A DNA stretch of 51,733 nucleotides, from assembly GCF_021290985.1 (NCBI RefSeq), contig NZ_JAJOYU010000030.1:1-51733 (forward strand), given 5' to 3'. This DNA is from Rheinheimera soli. Lineage in GTDB: Bacteria; Pseudomonadota; Gammaproteobacteria; Enterobacterales; Alteromonadaceae. How positions within the stretch are numbered: the stretch's first letter is position 1; every line of letters starts with the position of its first letter. Below the pieces are notes generated by a model, which did not search any database, had not been told where the DNA came from, and saw only the letters and a program-made list of their open reading frames with translations. A program made the position numbers and the translations under genes. This document shows, in pieces, positions 8,610-17,473 of the stretch.

Positions 8610-9047
8610 GTGCAGGTATCGCTAGAACAAGTTACTAAAGAAAATTATGAAGCAGTGTGTGATCTGGATGTGACAGAGGAGCAACAGGACTATGTGGCCA
8701 CCAATATGTGGTCACTGGTGGAAGCTATGTTTAACGAGGGTTATGAAACCAGAGCTATCTGTGTGCATCAGAGGCCTGTTGGCTTTTTAATGTGGGTAAA
8801 AGAGTCCATGGAAAAAGTATCGATTTGGCGCTTTATGGTGGATCAACACCATCAACAACAAGGCATAGGCCGGATTGCATTAAATCTTGCTCTGGAGCAG
8901 ATAAAACAAAGTCCGGGCCTGCAGCAAATTGAAATTTGTTATAACCCCAAAAATCCGGTAGCCAAGGACTTTTATGCCAGCTTTGGCTTCGTTGAGGTAG
9001 GTATGGATGAAGAAGGCGAGGATATGTTAGCTGTGATTCAGTTGTAG
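8610..9047 (+). CDS. GNAT acetyltransferase, diamine/spermidine-acetyltransferase-like
   Basis: A 145-residue GNAT protein that starts at GTG 8610 with AAGGA nearby upstream. It begins VSLEQVTKENYEAVCDLDVT, like the spermine/spermidine acetyltransferases (PaiA/BltD group). The cofactor loop QQQGIGRIALNLAL is near residues 87-100, and NPKNPVAKDFYASFGFVEVG is the usual beta-6/C-terminal segment. Polyamine acetylation is a reasonable guess, not shown. Two hairpins precede the gene, and a foldable RNA candidate lies just after it. Confidence 0.88.
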   Translation: MQVSLEQVTKENYEAVCDLDVTEEQQDYVATNMWSLVEAMFNEGYETRAICVHQRPVGFLMWVKESMEKVSIWRFMVDQHHQQQGIGRIALNLALEQIKQSPGLQQIEICYNPKNPVAKDFYASFGFVEVGMDEEGEDMLAVIQL

Positions 9048-9061
9048 CCCACTGATAAATG

Positions 9062-9175
9062 CAGCCTAACTAAGGTTGTGGCGTCTTTGATGAACAGTTA
9101 AATCTCAAAGTGCCGGGTGCGGCAACGCACCGACGCTTTAGCCAGCATCCCTCAGGCTGGCAGTACCTCAGGCTG
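9062..9175 (+). ncRNA. Candidate structured RNA or leader element with a three-way junction
   Basis: Base pairing can be read directly. P1 is GCGTC 9081-9085 with GACGC 9132-9136. P2 is TTTGA 9086-9090 with TCAAA 9105-9109. P3 is GGTGCG 9116-9121 with CGCACC 9126-9131, closed by a GCAA (GNRA) tetraloop. P1 meets P2 and P3 without gaps, leaving only a 6-base linker. A further stem, GCCAG 9141-9145 with CTGGC 9157-9161, follows. CAGCCT 9062-9067 can close the whole with AGGCTG 9170-9175, or compete through the earlier copy at 9154-9159. It matches no riboswitch class I can recall. It lies 217 bases before a P-type ATPase gene and could also be the 3' UTR of the GNAT gene. Confidence 0.4.
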
Positions 9176-9391
9176 ACTACACCTCAGAAGTGGCTTCGGA
9201 CCGCTGCAGTTTTAGTCTCTATCACAAACTCTATTGATCCAGTTCAACCAGGCAAATTGGCTAATAGGCTATGGTGGCAGTAGCGACGCCCTTATAGCTA
9301 TCTTCTTTTTTCACAGAGTGCTTGCAAGCTTGGACCGCGCAAAAATCCATAACTCTGACACTTCAGAGTGCAACACAAGGCAGGGAAAAAA

Positions 9392-12112
9392 ATGCAAACA
9401 TCAGAATTGGATAAGCAGAAAACCAGTTGGCATAGTGAGCCTGCAGAGTCGTCGCTTGATGAGTTGAACAGCTCCACTTCAGGTTTGGAGCTACAGGAGG
9501 CAGAAGCGCGTCTTGAAAAAAATGGACCTAATCGTTTACCCGAAGCAAAAAAACGCAGTGTTTTGATAAGTTTTCTGCTGCATTTCCACAATATCCTTAT
9601 TTATGTTTTGCTTGGTTCTGCCTTTATTACCGCAATACTGGGGCATTGGATCGATACCGGGGTAATTCTGGCGGTTGTGGTTGCTAACGCCATTATGGGC
9701 TTTATTCAGGAAGGTAAAGCAGAAAAGGCAATGGATGCGATTCGTCAGATGCTTGCGCCTCGTGCCAATGTCATTCGGGGTGGGGAGCGCAGCAGTCTTG
9801 AAGGTGAAAAGCTGGTGCCAGGTGACATAGTACTGCTGGAGGCTGGCGATAAAGTGCCTGCCGATTTACGTTTGCTCAGTGTCCATGGCCTATCAGTACA
9901 GGAAGCTATTCTGACAGGTGAGTCTGTGCCTGTGCAAAAGCAGACAAAAGCAGTGGCAGCAGATGCAGCTCTTGGTGATCGTCTCTGTATGGCATTTTCC
10001 GGAACTCTGGTGGTTGCTGGTCAGGGCAAGGGCGTTGTGGTGGCCACGGCGGAAAATACAGAAATAGGACGGATCAGTCACCTTTTATCGGAAGTAGAAA
10101 CCCTGAGCACTCCTTTGGTCAAACAGATGAGTGTCTTTGCAACCTGGCTGACTGTACTGATCCTCTGTATTGCGGCGCTTTTGCTGCTCTATGGTTATTT
10201 TGTTACCAACACTCCCTTCGCGGATTTGTTTATGGCTGTGGTCGGTTTGTCTGTTGCCGCTATTCCTGAAGGTTTACCCGCCATACTTACTATTACTCTG
10301 GCCGTTGGAGTGCAAGCTATGGCCAAACGACAGGTGATAGTACGACGACTGCCAGCCATCGAAACACTGGGGGCGGTTTCGGTGATTTGTTCTGATAAAA
10401 CCGGCACTTTAACCCGCAATGAAATGCTGGTGACTTCGGTCCTGACTTCAGAGCACTTGTTTAGCCTGGAAGGTGAAGGTTATAAGCCCGAAGGTGTGTT
10501 GTCGCTGGACGACAGCCATGTTTCCCCCGCTGACTATGGAGTATTGGACAAACTCGCCAGGGCGGCCGCACTTTGTAATGATGCTGCATTGCGTGACAAA
10601 GATGGTCAATGGCAGGCAGAAGGTGATCCAATGGAAGGGGCCTTGCTTGCCTTCGCCGGGAAAATGGGCATGGAGGTTCGCAAAGGACAAAAGGACTGGA
10701 CTCGTACTGATGCCATTCCCTTTGATGCCCAATATCGTTTTATGGCGACTTTAAATCATAACCATGACCAAAATGCCTTTGTCTTTGTGAAAGGCGCGCC
10801 GGAACGTATTCTGAGTATGTGCCAGCAGCAAATGGGCAGTGATGGCACAGAGCAAAGTCTCGATACCGACTATTGGCAGCAACAAGCTGAAGCTATAGCA
10901 GCGAAGGGGCAACGGGTGCTGGCTTTTGCACTGAAAACGGTGCCAGCAGAACATAGAGTGTTGCAGCATAAAGATGTGGAAGCTTCGCTTACTTTGCTGG
11001 GCATGGTAGGAATGAGCGACCCGCCGCGACCTGAAGCTATTGCCGCTATAGCAGAGTGCTATGAAGCCGGGATCCGGGTAAAAATGATTACCGGCGACCA
11101 TGCGAAAACAGCAGCAGCCATTGGTCGCCAAATTGGCTTGCAAAACTCAGACAAAGTGCTGACAGGTGCTGATTTGGACGCGATGGACGATCAGACGCTC
11201 AGCGCCGTTGTTCTTGACTGTGATATTTTCGCCCGCACCAGTCCTGAGCATAAACTACGGCTGGTGACCGCCTTGCAAGCGCATGATATGACTGTGGCCA
11301 TGACAGGAGACGGCGTGAATGATGCACCTGCATTAAAGCGCGCTGACGCCGGTATTGCTATGGGGCTTAAAGGTTCAGAAGCGGCCAAAGAAGCTGCAGA
11401 GCTGGTGCTGGCAGATGACAATTTTGCTTCTATTGTTGCTGCTGTTCGTGAAGGCCGCACTGTGTATGCCAATCTGAAAAAGGTGATTAGCTGGACACTG
11501 CCGACCAATGCAGGTGAAGCCATGGTGATTATTGTGGCTTTGCTTTTAGGTATTGCCTTGCCGATCACTCCGGTACAGATCCTGTGGATCAATCTTATTA
11601 CCGCTATTACTTTGGGCATTGCATTAGCTTTCGAGCCTACTGAAGACAATACCATGCGCCGGCCGCCCCGTCCGCGCAGTGAGCCTTTGTTAAGCGCTGA
11701 ACTGATATGGCATATCATTTTTGTCTCATTGCTGTTCTTAGCTGGCGTTTACGGTATTTATTATTTCGCCATAGAAAGAGGTTACTCTATGGAGCTGGCT
11801 CGTACCTTAGCGCTTAACACGCTGGTTGCAATGGAGATTTTTCATCTGTTTTTTATCAGAAATATCTACGGCACTTCGTTGACGTGGAAAGCAATACGTG
11901 GCACAAAAGTGGTATGGATGGTGGTAATTGCCGTGACAGCAGCGCAGTTTGCTATTACCTATCTGCCAGCACTGCAAACTGTGTTTGCTACGGAGCCTGT
12001 GCCGTTTTTGGATGGCATATTGATATTCGCCATAGGTGTAGCCTTGTTTGCCATTGTTGAGACGGAAAAGCAGATCCGTGTTGCTATTCGTCGTAAGTTA
12101 AACACTCACTGA
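9392..12112 (+). CDS. Cation-transporting P-type ATPase (P2 / Ca2+-ATPase-like)
   Basis: An inner-membrane cation pump of 906 residues. It has the N-terminal cation ATPase domain (about 10-75), TGES 175-178 in the actuator domain, and AIPEGLPA (near 290) in the ion-binding helix M4, the P2A-type signature. The phosphorylation site is SDKTGTLT with Asp335. MITGDHAKT and TGDGVNDAP complete the hinge, and a C-terminal block of about six membrane helices follows. The IPEGLPA form and overall layout suit Ca2+ (or Na+/K+-type) pumps rather than heavy-metal P1B pumps; there is no CPC motif. ATG 9392 has GGGA close upstream; the GTG at 9368 has no ribosome site. A long leader with a foldable element precedes it. 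Confidence 0.95.
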   Translation: MQTSELDKQKTSWHSEPAESSLDELNSSTSGLELQEAEARLEKNGPNRLPEAKKRSVLISFLLHFHNILIYVLLGSAFITAILGHWIDTGVILAVVVANAIMGFIQEGKAEKAMDAIRQMLAPRANVIRGGERSSLEGEKLVPGDIVLLEAGDKVPADLRLLSVHGLSVQEAILTGESVPVQKQTKAVAADAALGDRLCMAFSGTLVVAGQGKGVVVATAENTEIGRISHLLSEVETLSTPLVKQMSVFATWLTVLILCIAALLLLYGYFVTNTPFADLFMAVVGLSVAAIPEGLPAILTITLAVGVQAMAKRQVIVRRLPAIETLGAVSVICSDKTGTLTRNEMLVTSVLTSEHLFSLEGEGYKPEGVLSLDDSHVSPADYGVLDKLARAAALCNDAALRDKDGQWQAEGDPMEGALLAFAGKMGMEVRKGQKDWTRTDAIPFDAQYRFMATLNHNHDQNAFVFVKGAPERILSMCQQQMGSDGTEQSLDTDYWQQQAEAIAAKGQRVLAFALKTVPAEHRVLQHKDVEASLTLLGMVGMSDPPRPEAIAAIAECYEAGIRVKMITGDHAKTAAAIGRQIGLQNSDKVLTGADLDAMDDQTLSAVVLDCDIFARTSPEHKLRLVTALQAHDMTVAMTGDGVNDAPALKRADAGIAMGLKGSEAAKEAAELVLADDNFASIVAAVREGRTVYANLKKVISWTLPTNAGEAMVIIVALLLGIALPITPVQILWINLITAITLGIALAFEPTEDNTMRRPPRPRSEPLLSAELIWHIIFVSLLFLAGVYGIYYFAIERGYSMELARTLALNTLVAMEIFHLFFIRNIYGTSLTWKAIRGTKVVWMVVIAVTAAQFAITYLPALQTVFATEPVPFLDGILIFAIGVALFAIVETEKQIRVAIRRKLNTH

Positions 12113-12178
12113 CAGCTTAGCTATCCGATGTACAGGTCCCTAACCGAGATGCTTAGCACAACAAGAAATGGAGTAACT

Positions 12179-12721
12179 ATGGATAACGATAAAGAGTTAA
12201 AGGGACTTGGTGGCTGGCTTATTTTGGTTGCTATAGGAGTTCTTTTAGCGCCAGTCAGGTTATTGGTTACTTATATTCCAATGTATACCCAGATATTTAG
12301 CGATGGAACCTGGGAGAGTTTAACGACTGTTGGCTCCGATATGTACCTGCCACTCTGGGGGGCGTTGCTAATGGGGGAACTTTTATACAATTCTTTGATT
12401 GTGCTGGTCTCTTTGTATCTGATTTATTTATTCTTTTCAAAGCATTACTTATTTCCCCGTTTTTACATTGCCCTAGTGATCGTGTCTTTGGTGTTTATTC
12501 CTATTGATGCTTGGTTGCTGACACAAGTGTTGCCAAATGAAAAAATGTTTGACCCGGAAACAACAAAAGAATTTGTGCGAGTTTTGATTGGCGGTCTCAT
12601 TTGGATCCCATACATGCTTGTTTCAAAAAGAGTTAAAGCAACCTTTGTAGAGCATAGGCCGGCGCTGCCTGTGTCACAAAATGCAGCCTTTAAATCTGTT
12701 GGTCCAGAAGGGTTAAAATGA
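12179..12721 (+). CDS. DUF2569 family membrane protein
   Basis: The protein has 180 residues, starting DKELKGLGGWLILVAIG as DUF2569 proteins do, with four predicted membrane helices (about 12-35, 55-80, 90-112 and 140-160). ATG 12179 follows GGAG by five bases; the frame extends up to 12128 without support. The stop overlaps the next ATG (ATGA), so the two are translationally coupled. It is the first gene of a plus-strand series of small membrane proteins. The function is unknown. Confidence 0.87.
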   Translation: MDNDKELKGLGGWLILVAIGVLLAPVRLLVTYIPMYTQIFSDGTWESLTTVGSDMYLPLWGALLMGELLYNSLIVLVSLYLIYLFFSKHYLFPRFYIALVIVSLVFIPIDAWLLTQVLPNEKMFDPETTKEFVRVLIGGLIWIPYMLVSKRVKATFVEHRPALPVSQNAAFKSVGPEGLK

Positions 12722-13026
12722 TGAAACTCCCTACAAAAAATGAACTGATAAGCTGTTGTGTGTTGCTGAGTATTGGCCTCTTTATGCTGTGGTATTTTCC
12801 GGCACACTCAAAGGCTGGCTGGTACGCGATAGTACTGGGGGTTACTTTTGGGTTATTCCCCGGGCCGCAATTAAAAGCGAAGTTTGAACCCAGTAACGAA
12901 AAAACAGCACAACAGCGACAAGATTCTATTGCGGCGCGGCAACACTCATTCAGTTGGTGGGCATCGCCATTTCCCTGGGGACTAGCTGTTTTAATGCTGG
13001 CCCTGGTGTTTGCCTTCACAGCATAA
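12718..13026 (+). CDS. Small membrane protein coupled to DUF2569 gene
   Basis: The 102 residues hold two or three hydrophobic segments (about 11-27, 34-48 and 85-101), with a short Gln/Arg-rich cytoplasmic piece near residues 58-75. The start overlaps the stop of the DUF2569 gene by four bases. No family is recognised. The overlap implies expression together with DUF2569 and possibly a shared complex. Confidence 0.8.
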   Translation: MMKLPTKNELISCCVLLSIGLFMLWYFPAHSKAGWYAIVLGVTFGLFPGPQLKAKFEPSNEKTAQQRQDSIAARQHSFSWWASPFPWGLAVLMLALVFAFTA

Positions 13027-13065
13027 CTATTTTTAATTCGATAACCGGATACAGGACGCTTAATT

Positions 13066-13566
13066 TTGATTGGAAGACTGCTCGATAAGTTGGTTTTTGG
13101 TGCAGCGTTAATTTTAGCGTTGCAAATGCCTTTGCTGGTGGATCATTATCATCAGTATTTGGCAGGACTTTACAGTGCCACCAAATGGCAAGTGGATGGT
13201 TATGAAGCAACGGCAAAAGCCCATCAGTTTGCTGACGTGAACTCTATGATTGATAACCACCTGAAAAATGCTGAACCCAGTGTCAGAACGGATGCAGAAC
13301 AAAAGCAGCAAACTGTTGAGTTATTGCAGGAGTTAACCAAGGGCATGGATATCTTTGCCCATGGCAATTTGTTAGAGAAGATGATCTTTATGCTGCATCC
13401 CGACAGAGTTCATGTGGTGAAAGAAGTGCTACAGAATTTCAAAGTGGGTATACCGCTGAATGCAAGTGGCTTGTTGTTTGGCGTGGTGTTGGCTTTGTTA
13501 TTAAATATGCTGATTATGTTGCCGTTCAGACTAATGCGCTCAGGTCGTCGTGCAGAGCAGTACTAA
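13066..13566 (+). CDS. DUF2937 family membrane protein
   Basis: The 166 residues fit DUF2937: an N-terminal membrane helix (about 8-27) followed by HYHQYLAGLYSATKWQVDGY, a long soluble helical middle, and a C-terminal membrane helix (about 133-153). The start is TTG 13066, with AGGA about 9 bases before. It sits 39 bases after the previous gene and is likely cotranscribed. The function is unknown. Confidence 0.85.
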   Translation: MIGRLLDKLVFGAALILALQMPLLVDHYHQYLAGLYSATKWQVDGYEATAKAHQFADVNSMIDNHLKNAEPSVRTDAEQKQQTVELLQELTKGMDIFAHGNLLEKMIFMLHPDRVHVVKEVLQNFKVGIPLNASGLLFGVVLALLLNMLIMLPFRLMRSGRRAEQY

Positions 13567-13641
13567 CAGCGCGTGTAACGTTAAACTGGTTTTATTTGTT
13601 GTCTGGTCACGGCCAATGAACAAAGCCTGAGGGGGACTGCG

Positions 13642-14052
13642 ATGTCCAGAGAACTGCTGCTCCTTGTATTGGCTGATGCGATTTTGCTGGTGCATGTGCT
13701 TTTTGTCTGTTTTGTTGTCTTTGGGCTTTTGGCTATTTATCTTGGCTATTTTCTGAGCTGGTTGTGGGTCAGAAACCTGACCTTTCGATTGCTGCATTTG
13801 TTTGCTATCAGCATAGTGGTTCTGCAATCCTGGTTGGGTGTGATTTGCCCTTTAACCATTTGGGAAATGGCACTTCGAAAAGAAGCCGGCGCTGTGACTT
13901 ACTCAGGCTCTTTTATTCAGCACTGGTTACATCAGTTGCTGTTTTACACAGCGCCAGAATGGGTATTTATTCTGTTGTACAGTGCTTTTGGCTTACTGGT
14001 TTTGGCAAGCTGGTTTGTTGTTCGGCCAAAAGGCCGTAGCGGTAAAGAGTGA
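13642..14052 (+). CDS. DUF2784 family membrane protein
   Basis: The 136 residues have four hydrophobic segments. The DUF2784 pattern is clear: LADAILLVHVLFVCFVVFG at the N terminus, then GVICPLTIWEMALRKEAG in the centre, then a helix ending in WFVV. An AGG/GGGGG ribosome site stands before the ATG (GAGGGGGACTGCG). It is an integral inner-membrane protein of unknown function. Confidence 0.9.
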   Translation: MSRELLLLVLADAILLVHVLFVCFVVFGLLAIYLGYFLSWLWVRNLTFRLLHLFAISIVVLQSWLGVICPLTIWEMALRKEAGAVTYSGSFIQHWLHQLLFYTAPEWVFILLYSAFGLLVLASWFVVRPKGRSGKE

Positions 14053-14097
14053 GTTTCAGTGCATTAGGCGGCGCTTTATTATTCAAGGACGATCAGT

Positions 14098-14649
14098 GTG
14101 AAATTTGTGATGATTTATGGTGCCTCAGGTGTTGGCAAAGAAAGCGTCGGACGTGAGCTGGCAAAAAAGAATGGCTGGCATCTACTTCCTCAGCATCTGG
14201 CTTTTGATATTGCTTGTGCTGTTGTGGGCTTCGGTAATACGGGTTTTGAGAAGTACCAGCGCAAGATTTGCTTAGACGCATTCAGAACGCTGATTGAAAA
14301 GAAAGTCACTGGAATCGTCTTTACCTTCTGTTATGTTTATCCGGCCAGCAATTACTTTATCGAAGGCCTTTTTGAGCTGCTCAGTGAGTATCAGATCAAG
14401 GCCGACTTTGTCAGATTATCTTGTGATCTGGAAGAGCACATCAGTCGGGTGACGTCTGAGCAACGGAAAAACACCAATAAAATTCAGTCGAAACTTTATC
14501 TTGAAGACTATCTGAACAGATTCGATTTTTCTGTGGATATAGCCGAAATTGAAACTTTCCATCTCAACAGCAGCGGATTAACTATTCAGCAGTCGGCACT
14601 CGAAATTGAACATTATCTGGCTGAACAGCAGAAAAAAACGCTCACCTGA
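14098..14649 (+). CDS. P-loop NTPase / small-molecule kinase-like protein
   Basis: The 183 residues begin at GTG 14098 with AAGGACG upstream. The Walker A motif GASGVGKES (residues 8-16) sits right at the N terminus, after a hydrophobic beta strand, as in adenylate- and shikimate-kinase-like P-loop folds. A second strand GIVFTFCYV near 75 could end in the Walker B region. No lid motif is recognisable, so the substrate is unknown. The protein is cytosolic, unlike its membrane-bound neighbours. Confidence 0.8.
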   Translation: MKFVMIYGASGVGKESVGRELAKKNGWHLLPQHLAFDIACAVVGFGNTGFEKYQRKICLDAFRTLIEKKVTGIVFTFCYVYPASNYFIEGLFELLSEYQIKADFVRLSCDLEEHISRVTSEQRKNTNKIQSKLYLEDYLNRFDFSVDIAEIETFHLNSSGLTIQQSALEIEHYLAEQQKKTLT

Positions 14650-14707
14650 ACCGCTTTTCAACTATAGAATGTTGCTGTCTGTGAAAGTGGTTTAAACAAG
14701 GAAGAGT

Positions 14708-15532
14708 ATGTTTTACAACGCATTTATATCACTAAGTTTAATTATAGTTGTTATGTCTTTTCCCCTTTCTGCCGCTGGCAGTAAATTAGTGCAAGTGAAA
14801 GATGCTGAACTTGAATATGAAATGGCGGGAAGCGGTAAAACCGTCATTTTGCTGGAAGCCGGCGGTGGTGCTGCACTGTCAGACTGGGAACTGGTATTTC
14901 AGCAGATGGCAAAGCAGGCCACTGTGATCCGTTACTCCAGGGCTGGCAACGGCAATTCAACCGCTATAAAGCGCCATTTTACGTCACGTGATTACGCCGA
15001 TTATGCCAGCGAGCTGCTGACCAAATTGAATATCACAGCACCTGTCATACTGGTGGCTCATTCCTATGGTGGCAGTATAGCCCGGGATTTTGCTGCAACT
15101 TACCCAGCACAGGTGAAAGCACTCTTGATGCTAGACCCTTCCTCTGAACATGATGTGGACATTATTCGGGCTATCAATTTAGAGCAGGGAAACCGTGAAA
15201 TAGCGCAAATTAAGCTCGATGATATGGCCAATGGCATGTCGAATCAGTATCTGGATTTCTGGAGCAAAAGGCCGCTGCCGGATTACCCGCAAATCAAAGA
15301 TATGCCAGTCACAGTTATTGCTTCCGTCAAAACTCATGAAAAGCCAAGCAACTTGTTTTTCACCGATCAGGCCCGCCAGATGTGGGGCGAGATGTGGCAG
15401 CAATGGGCCACAGCATTTCCGCAAGGCCGGGCTGTATTAACCAAAAAAAGCGGTCACTACGTGCAGTTTGATGAGCCGGAATTGGTGCTGAGTGAGCTGC
15501 AGTTATTACTGGAGAAGTCAGAGTCAGATTAA
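14708..15532 (+). CDS. Exported alpha/beta hydrolase
   Basis: An alpha/beta hydrolase of 274 residues with an N-terminal signal sequence (hydrophobic 5-20, possible cleavage after SAAG). The oxyanion region is LEAGGGAALSDW (50-60). The nucleophile elbow AHSYGGS puts the catalytic serine at 119. Asp143 in LMLDPSSEH is an acid candidate and the histidine lies in SGHYVQFDEPE near 257. The preference is not deducible; esterases and epoxide-type hydrolases share the layout. It sits in the same plus-strand series. Confidence 0.9.
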   Translation: MFYNAFISLSLIIVVMSFPLSAAGSKLVQVKDAELEYEMAGSGKTVILLEAGGGAALSDWELVFQQMAKQATVIRYSRAGNGNSTAIKRHFTSRDYADYASELLTKLNITAPVILVAHSYGGSIARDFAATYPAQVKALLMLDPSSEHDVDIIRAINLEQGNREIAQIKLDDMANGMSNQYLDFWSKRPLPDYPQIKDMPVTVIASVKTHEKPSNLFFTDQARQMWGEMWQQWATAFPQGRAVLTKKSGHYVQFDEPELVLSELQLLLEKSESD

Positions 15533-15596
15533 TCACTGGCTAGTTGATTGAATGACAACGGCTGCGGTGAAAGATGCGATTTAGGTGGAGTTTTAG

Positions 15597-16238
15597 ATGA
15601 AGAAAAGTTTGTTAGTAAGCTATGGCATTTTGTACCTGGTGCTTATTGCCTTCAGTGTTTATGGCAGTATTTTAGTAGGGCAGTTTTCAGTAGCCAATCT
15701 GATCAGCACCTTGCTTTCGGTGATCTATTTACTGGGATTCTTTGGTTATGCACTGGAAAAAAGGATTTGGAATGCAGCCGTCTGGCGTCGATTCTTTTAT
15801 TTGGTTTCTATTGCAACTTTAATACAGCTGGTTGCGGCTTTTTGGGCCGACGAGAAACAATCACTAGAGGTCATAGTAGCGACTGTATTGAGTCTGCCAG
15901 TCATCTATGCTTTGTATCAATACAGCAAGGCCGATAGTGCTGTCTGGGTGAATGAAAAAGATTATTTAAAAGCAGCTTTGCTTGAGACATTGTTTACCGC
16001 TGAGCCTGTTTTGGTTGTCGAAAAGCTGAACGGTACGGACAAAACAACAGTGACCCTATCGAAAGAGGCTGGAGGCTACTCTGTACAAATATCAAGAACA
16101 AACCACGGCAAGGAAGAAGCCTTTGCCAACAGCTTTAACAATATCGGAGATCTGGCCGCTTTTGTAGAAAAGTATACAGCAGTTACAGTGAACGATTTTG
16201 AAGAAAAATACGCTCATGAGTGTTTGGCAAGGCATTGA
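15597..16238 (+). CDS. Four-helix membrane protein with soluble C-terminal domain
   Basis: The 213 residues have four predicted membrane helices in the first 110 and a soluble domain of about 100 residues after the WVNEKDYLK linker. ATG 15597 has GGTGGAG six bases upstream. The shifted frame starting at 15548 is a shadow. I do not recognise the family. Together with its neighbours it suggests an envelope-related gene set. Confidence 0.8.
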   Translation: MKKSLLVSYGILYLVLIAFSVYGSILVGQFSVANLISTLLSVIYLLGFFGYALEKRIWNAAVWRRFFYLVSIATLIQLVAAFWADEKQSLEVIVATVLSLPVIYALYQYSKADSAVWVNEKDYLKAALLETLFTAEPVLVVEKLNGTDKTTVTLSKEAGGYSVQISRTNHGKEEAFANSFNNIGDLAAFVEKYTAVTVNDFEEKYAHECLARH

Positions 16239-16333
16239 AATTAAATAATATATTTTTGAATGTTGCAGAGCGGCGCTTAAATTATATAGCGGGCGCACTG
16301 TTGTGTAGATACAGGTCAATAAAAGGAACTTAG

Positions 16334-16795
16334 ATGAAAAAGGTAGTGTTAGCGCTGTTTGGGTTGGTTGCTTTTTATCATGCAGATGTAGCTGCAGATG
16401 ATTTTGACTACGACGCTTTTGTGAAGGCTTATTATCAGGCTCAGGTGGCCACTCAGCAGCCTGATGCAACCAAAGAAGATTTAGAGCATTACCTGTCTTT
16501 TCTGACCGAAGATGTGGGCAACCAGCATTTTCCAAATGCGCCTGACGATTCGCGTGAGCCTGACGGCAAAGCGCTGATGCGTAAGGGGATGAGCCGTTAT
16601 TTAGGTGTGCATACTGAATACAAGGCTGAACTGATAAATTATGAAGTTGGCTACAATGCTGTGGTGATTAAACATAAGTTTTCAGCCAGGGGAAAACGTG
16701 CCGATGGCTCAGAATTTAGTTACGCCAAAACGGCGTTGGATGTGCTGGAGCTTGAAGCAGGCAAAGTAGCAGTGATGCGTCGCTACAGTAAATAG
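16334..16795 (+). CDS. Exported NTF2-like (SnoaL fold) protein
   Basis: The 153 residues start with a signal peptide (MKKVVLALFGLVAFYHADVA, likely cut after residue 20). The mature part has the NTF2/SnoaL layout: a long first helix (YDAFVKAYYQA), then HYLSFLTEDV, MRKGMSRYLG, and a strand-rich end with VVIKHKFSARG and YAKTALDVLEL. AAGGAA lies a few bases before the ATG. Such domains bind small ligands or act as isomerases; the role here is unknown. Confidence 0.83.
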   Translation: MKKVVLALFGLVAFYHADVAADDFDYDAFVKAYYQAQVATQQPDATKEDLEHYLSFLTEDVGNQHFPNAPDDSREPDGKALMRKGMSRYLGVHTEYKAELINYEVGYNAVVIKHKFSARGKRADGSEFSYAKTALDVLELEAGKVAVMRRYSK

Positions 16796-16900
16796 GATGT
16801 GCTGCAGTCACTTTGCAAGACTAACTACTTCATCACAGCAAGCAGCTGAAGGCCGCTGTTTTCTGTGCTTTTGCAGCTGTTCGAAAGAGGAGATTATCCT

Positions 16901-17191
16901 TTGTCTACAGAAAAACCACCTCACAATAGAGCGCTTGCCAGCCTTTGGTTTGGCTTGTCCCTGTTGGTTGCGGCTGCTGCTATAGCTGTTGTGTTTAGTC
17001 AAACCCCTTTGCTGATGCCAGGCTTGTTGCTCTTGTCTGTTGTGCTTTTTATGACCGGCAGACAACGAGTGCAGCATCTGGCTATTAATCAGCAAAAGTA
17101 TCATCAGCGGGTTCGTGTTGTGGCTTTGCTTTCAGCTGTGTTTTGTGGTGCTGCAGTTGCTTTAAATACTGTGTATGCGGCTTTGGTTTAA
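16901..17191 (+). CDS. Small membrane protein, unknown family
   Basis: A 96-residue protein with three or four hydrophobic segments (about 12-32, 36-50 and 72-94). The TTG at 16901 has a strong AAGAGGAG eight bases upstream; the frame back to 16865 runs through that ribosome site, so I reject it. No family is recognised. Confidence 0.72.
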   Translation: MSTEKPPHNRALASLWFGLSLLVAAAAIAVVFSQTPLLMPGLLLLSVVLFMTGRQRVQHLAINQQKYHQRVRVVALLSAVFCGAAVALNTVYAALV

Positions 17192-17242
17192 AAACTCAGC
17201 TACAGACTTAGTACAAACAATGCAATAGAAAGAGAGGTGACT

Positions 17243-17473
17243 ATGAGTATTTTTGGCCGAAAACCATGGCTGAGAAGTGCCGTTATCGAAATTGTTATTT
17301 TATGTATGCCGTTGTCTGTATTCAGTTTTATTTCGTTCGAAAAACGGGATTTTGCTGCTATGTTTACTTTTTTTGTTGTACTTATGTTGCTGTTTATAGG
17401 CTATATTTTTTTCAAAAATCACAGTATTTATCAACAGCTCAAAGGTCATTCTGTTGGTGACCAGTCTGGTTGA
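17243..17473 (+). CDS. Small two-helix membrane protein
   Basis: The 76 residues start MSIFGRKPWLRS, with two membrane helices (about 12-30 and 37-57) and a polar C-terminal tail. AGAGAGG ends five bases before ATG 17243. It is last in the series of membrane genes. The function is unknown. Confidence 0.72.
   Translation: MSIFGRKPWLRSAVIEIVILCMPLSVFSFISFEKRDFAAMFTFFVVLMLLFIGYIFFKNHSIYQQLKGHSVGDQSG

Noticed and set aside
9063-9103. GCCTAAC (9065 region) and GTTAAAT (9097) as integron attC ends
   Set aside because: They resemble R'' and R' sites but are not complementary to each other, and the expected inner L sites are missing.
9081-9136. Three-way junction as a hammerhead ribozyme
   Set aside because: The CUGAUGA and GAAA core strands are absent at the junction.
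15548-15937. 129-codon plus-strand frame
   Set aside because: It lies in another frame over the membrane-protein gene at 15597, which has the ribosome site and the hydrophobic pattern.
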